64,000 nucleotides of DNA, taken from the NCBI RefSeq assembly GCF_024054565.1, contig NZ_JAMXLR010000015.1, positions 62,001-126,000 of the forward strand. The letters are read 5' to 3'. Of the stretch, positions 61,994 to 64,000 are shown piece after piece (the first letter of the stretch is position 1; every line of letters starts with the position of its first letter). The notes under the pieces were generated by a model. It ran no database searches. It saw only the letters and a program-made list of their open reading frames with translations, and was not told the origin of the DNA. The translations under genes and the position numbers were made by a program. Source of the stretch: Aeoliella straminimaris (GTDB lineage: Bacteria; Planctomycetota; Planctomycetia; Pirellulales; Lacipirellulaceae).

Positions 61994-62875
61994 ATGACTC
62001 AGATGCCCGAAATGCCCAATCCCATCGCCCCGTTGGGGCCCGAGGAGTACATCGAGCAGGCGCATTTTTTCAGGGCCCTGGGAGAGCGGATAGCCGCGAA
62101 TGTGCCCACGCAGGACGTACTGGCGGCCGTCCGCGAGGAGACGCTGGCCACCACCAAGCTACCGATGGCCATCGACTTCATGCTGTCCGAGTTGCGCCAT
62201 CTGGGGGCATTCTGTACGGCTATGCAGAAGCTTCAACACTACTTTACCCCGTTTCAGAGCTTCATCATCGGCGAAGCGGAGAAAGAGCGGGGCAACTTCG
62301 ATCTACGGGTGGGCCTCGCGATCCTGGCCCAGGAAGCACTCTACCGGGCGGGGCGGTTCGAGGCAGCCGAACCCACCCGCCAGGGCCTGTTTCTCTACCA
62401 GTTCGAGGTGCTGTGCCGTAATCGACTGGGCTACGACGCAGGGTTGGCGGCCATTGCCGGCGACCCATCCTACGACCAACCGTGGCGTGACTGGATTCTC
62501 ACTATCCGCCGCCAGGTTGGTATGGTGGACATTGCCGACCTGCTATACGTGCAAAGCGCTCACGCCGCGGAGCGAGCCAAACGCAGTGGCCGGGCAGTTG
62601 GCGGCGGACCTGAGCCTCTGTTCGGTGATCGGGAAGGCCGGATTGCGCTAGCCAACCGGCGGAAAGATCCGCTATACCTGTTCGCCTCGCTGCACCGGCA
62701 GTTGGGCTATCCCGAGGTCCCGCGACCAGTGGTGCGTGATCCCAAGGAGGACCTTTTACCGCAAATGGCACGCCGACTGGAGCAACTCGAGAAGCGAATG
62801 TCGCTGATGGAGGAGGAGCAGCGGGGCGGCATCGACCTGGCCAAACTGTACGAGCCGCCGCCAGAGCTACGCTAG
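61994..62875 (+). CDS. Conserved-looking protein of unknown function
   Basis: 293 residues from ATG 61994; an upstream in-frame start at 61913 lies in the ribBA promoter region. Mostly helical with a short coiled coil at the end (QMARRLEQLEKRMSLMEEEQ). Segments such as AIDFMLSELRHLGAFCTAMQ, LRVGLAILAQEALYRAGRFE and FLYQFEVLCRNRLGYDAGLA look like a stable globular core. No membrane segment, no known family. It is divergent from ribBA. Confidence 0.65.
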   Translation: MTQMPEMPNPIAPLGPEEYIEQAHFFRALGERIAANVPTQDVLAAVREETLATTKLPMAIDFMLSELRHLGAFCTAMQKLQHYFTPFQSFIIGEAEKERGNFDLRVGLAILAQEALYRAGRFEAAEPTRQGLFLYQFEVLCRNRLGYDAGLAAIAGDPSYDQPWRDWILTIRRQVGMVDIADLLYVQSAHAAERAKRSGRAVGGGPEPLFGDREGRIALANRRKDPLYLFASLHRQLGYPEVPRPVVRDPKEDLLPQMARRLEQLEKRMSLMEEEQRGGIDLAKLYEPPPELR

Positions 62876-63133
62876 CGGACAATCGTCCGAGGGCTGGCCC
62901 TGGCAGCTGCGGATCCTGCAATCCATTGCGCAGCCATGCAATCCCTGGCTCGCCAGGGGGGCACCTTCCGCAATCGGCACAATTTCGCCAGCAAGTGCGG
63001 TTTAACACGCGGAGCAAGCGCGGTACACTCACGGTTTGCCTTACCCCCCTGCCTTTGCGAACAATGCTAGTATCCGGGCAGCTTAAGTCGGCTTCTCCGC
63101 GTTTCTTTTACAGGCACCCTTCCCAAGCAGACC

Positions 63134-64000
63134 ATGTCGACCGTCACTGAGAAACCTACCCAACAACTGGAAGAAGCAACCGTTCGATTCTGCGGCGACT
63201 CCGGCGACGGCATGCAGCTGGCCGGCACGCAGTTCACCAATACATCGGCCCTGGCCGGAAACGACGTCGCGACGTTCCCCGACTTTCCGGCTGAGATTCG
63301 GGCCCCCCGCGGCACTAAGGCGGGGGTAAGCGGATTCCAGATTCACTTTTCGAGCCACGACATTTACACGCCGGGCGACACGGTCGATGCCCTGGTGGCC
63401 ATGAACCCCGCGGCGCTGATCACCAACCTGGGTGACTTGCGCGACGGCGGCATCCTGATCTGCAACGAAAGCGCCTTCGACAAAAAGGGGCTCGCTCAGG
63501 CCGGTTATGCAACCAGCCCTCTGGAAGATGGTTCGTTGGAGAAGAAGTTCAAGCTGCACAAGGTCGACATGACCAAGCTCACCCGAACGGCCGTCGACGG
63601 CTTGGGTCTCAGCCAGAAAGAGGCCGATCGCTGCCGCAACTTCTTCGCCATGGGCCTGGTGTTCTGGCTGTACGATCGTTCGCTCGATCCGACCATGCGG
63701 TTCATCGAGGACAAATTCGGCAAGAAGCCCGAAGTGGCCGAAGCCAACCGCCGCGCATTGACGGCCGGCTACAACTATGGCGAAACCGTCGAGGCGATCA
63801 ACACACAGTACCATGTCGGTAAAGCCGAGTTGCCGCCTGGCACTTATCGCAACATCATGGGCAACACCGCCCTGGCCTGGGGCCTGGTGGCGGCGGCGCA
63901 CTTGAGCGGGCGTCGGTTGTTCCTGGGTGCCTACCCCATCACGCCCGCCAGCGACATCCTGCACGAACTGGCCAAGCACAAGCACTTCGACGTGCTCACG
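63134..64000 (+). CDS. 2-oxoacid:ferredoxin oxidoreductase alpha subunit, partial
   Basis: 289 residues visible, open at the right edge. ATG 63134 starts [20 protein letters not shown]. The N-terminal part is the gamma-type domain ([40 protein letters not shown]). From about residue 235 the alpha domain begins ([38 protein letters not shown]), as in KorA-type proteins that have gamma and alpha fused. With a beta subunit it converts 2-oxoglutarate or pyruvate to the acyl-CoA and reduces ferredoxin. The beta subunit is expected just outside the window. Confidence 0.93.
   Translation, partial: MSTVTEKPTQQLEEATVRFCGDSGDGMQLAGTQFTNTSALAGNDVATFPDFPAEIRAPRGTKAGVSGFQIHFSSHDIYTPGDTVDALVAMNPAALITNLGDLRDGGILICNESAFDKKGLAQAGYATSPLEDGSLEKKFKLHKVDMTKLTRTAVDGLGLSQKEADRCRNFFAMGLVFWLYDRSLDPTMRFIEDKFGKKPEVAEANRRALTAGYNYGETVEAINTQYHVGKAELPPGTYRNIMGNTALAWGLVAAAHLSGRRLFLGAYPITPASDILHELAKHKHFDVLT

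Overview
The window comes from a planctomycete, most likely of the order Pirellulales. The signs are three PEP-CTERM-type products (one decayed), DUF1559 pilin-like proteins, a DUF1501 / PPC / DUF1549-DUF1553 / WD40 gene set with CxxCH motifs, a Cys-type sulfatase, many short palindromic repeats between genes, and GC-rich coding DNA. It looks chromosomal: housekeeping genes (dnaX, rpoN, nrdR, mnmA, prfB, ribBA, an SRP RNA, a tRNA) are scattered through it, and I see no phage, integrase, transposase or CRISPR array.

Layout. 0-8 kb: a small ORF, a membrane-anchored propeller-like gene broken by a one-base frameshift, a LuxR-type regulator behind a perfect palindrome, and a BlaI repressor paired with a very large M56/BlaR1-like membrane protein that also carries repeat modules and a thioredoxin domain. 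8-15 kb: a lamin-tail PEP-CTERM protein, a DUF1593 protein, a decayed PEP-CTERM gene, a protein kinase, a SUMF1-fold PEP-CTERM protein between palindromic repeats, then about 900 bp of non-coding repeats. 15-25 kb: csrA, then a four-gene operon (DUF1501, PPC, DUF1549/DUF1553, cytochrome-WD40-coiled coil). 25-31 kb: SRP RNA, dnaX with an A9 recoding site, ybaB, an acyltransferase and rpoN. 31-45 kb: DUF1559 plus a lipoprotein, nrdR, tRNA-Ala with a tandem repeat behind it, a DUF255 protein, mnmA, prfB with its +1 frameshift, small unknown genes, yjbQ, a J-domain/LRR protein and a sulfatase. 46-52 kb: an MMPL transporter, then a sulfur module (ArsR repressor, rhodanese, CoA-disulfide-reductase-like protein) with two matching operator candidates. 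52-64 kb: a ROK kinase, an ECF sigma operon, an M48 protease, a molybdenum-carrier-like protein, a dehydrogenase, ribBA, and the start of a 2-oxoacid:ferredoxin oxidoreductase alpha gene that runs off the right edge.

The points most worth attention are two recoding sites (dnaX A9 slippage with an immediate stop in the alternative frame, and prfB CTT-TGA-C), the paired operators of the sulfur module, the BlaI/M56-thioredoxin fusion, a probable non-ATG start downstream of rpoN, a palindromic repeat that became part of a signal-peptide coding region, and a dispersed repeat of about 200 bp seen twice. No wholly new system could be shown from sequence alone.
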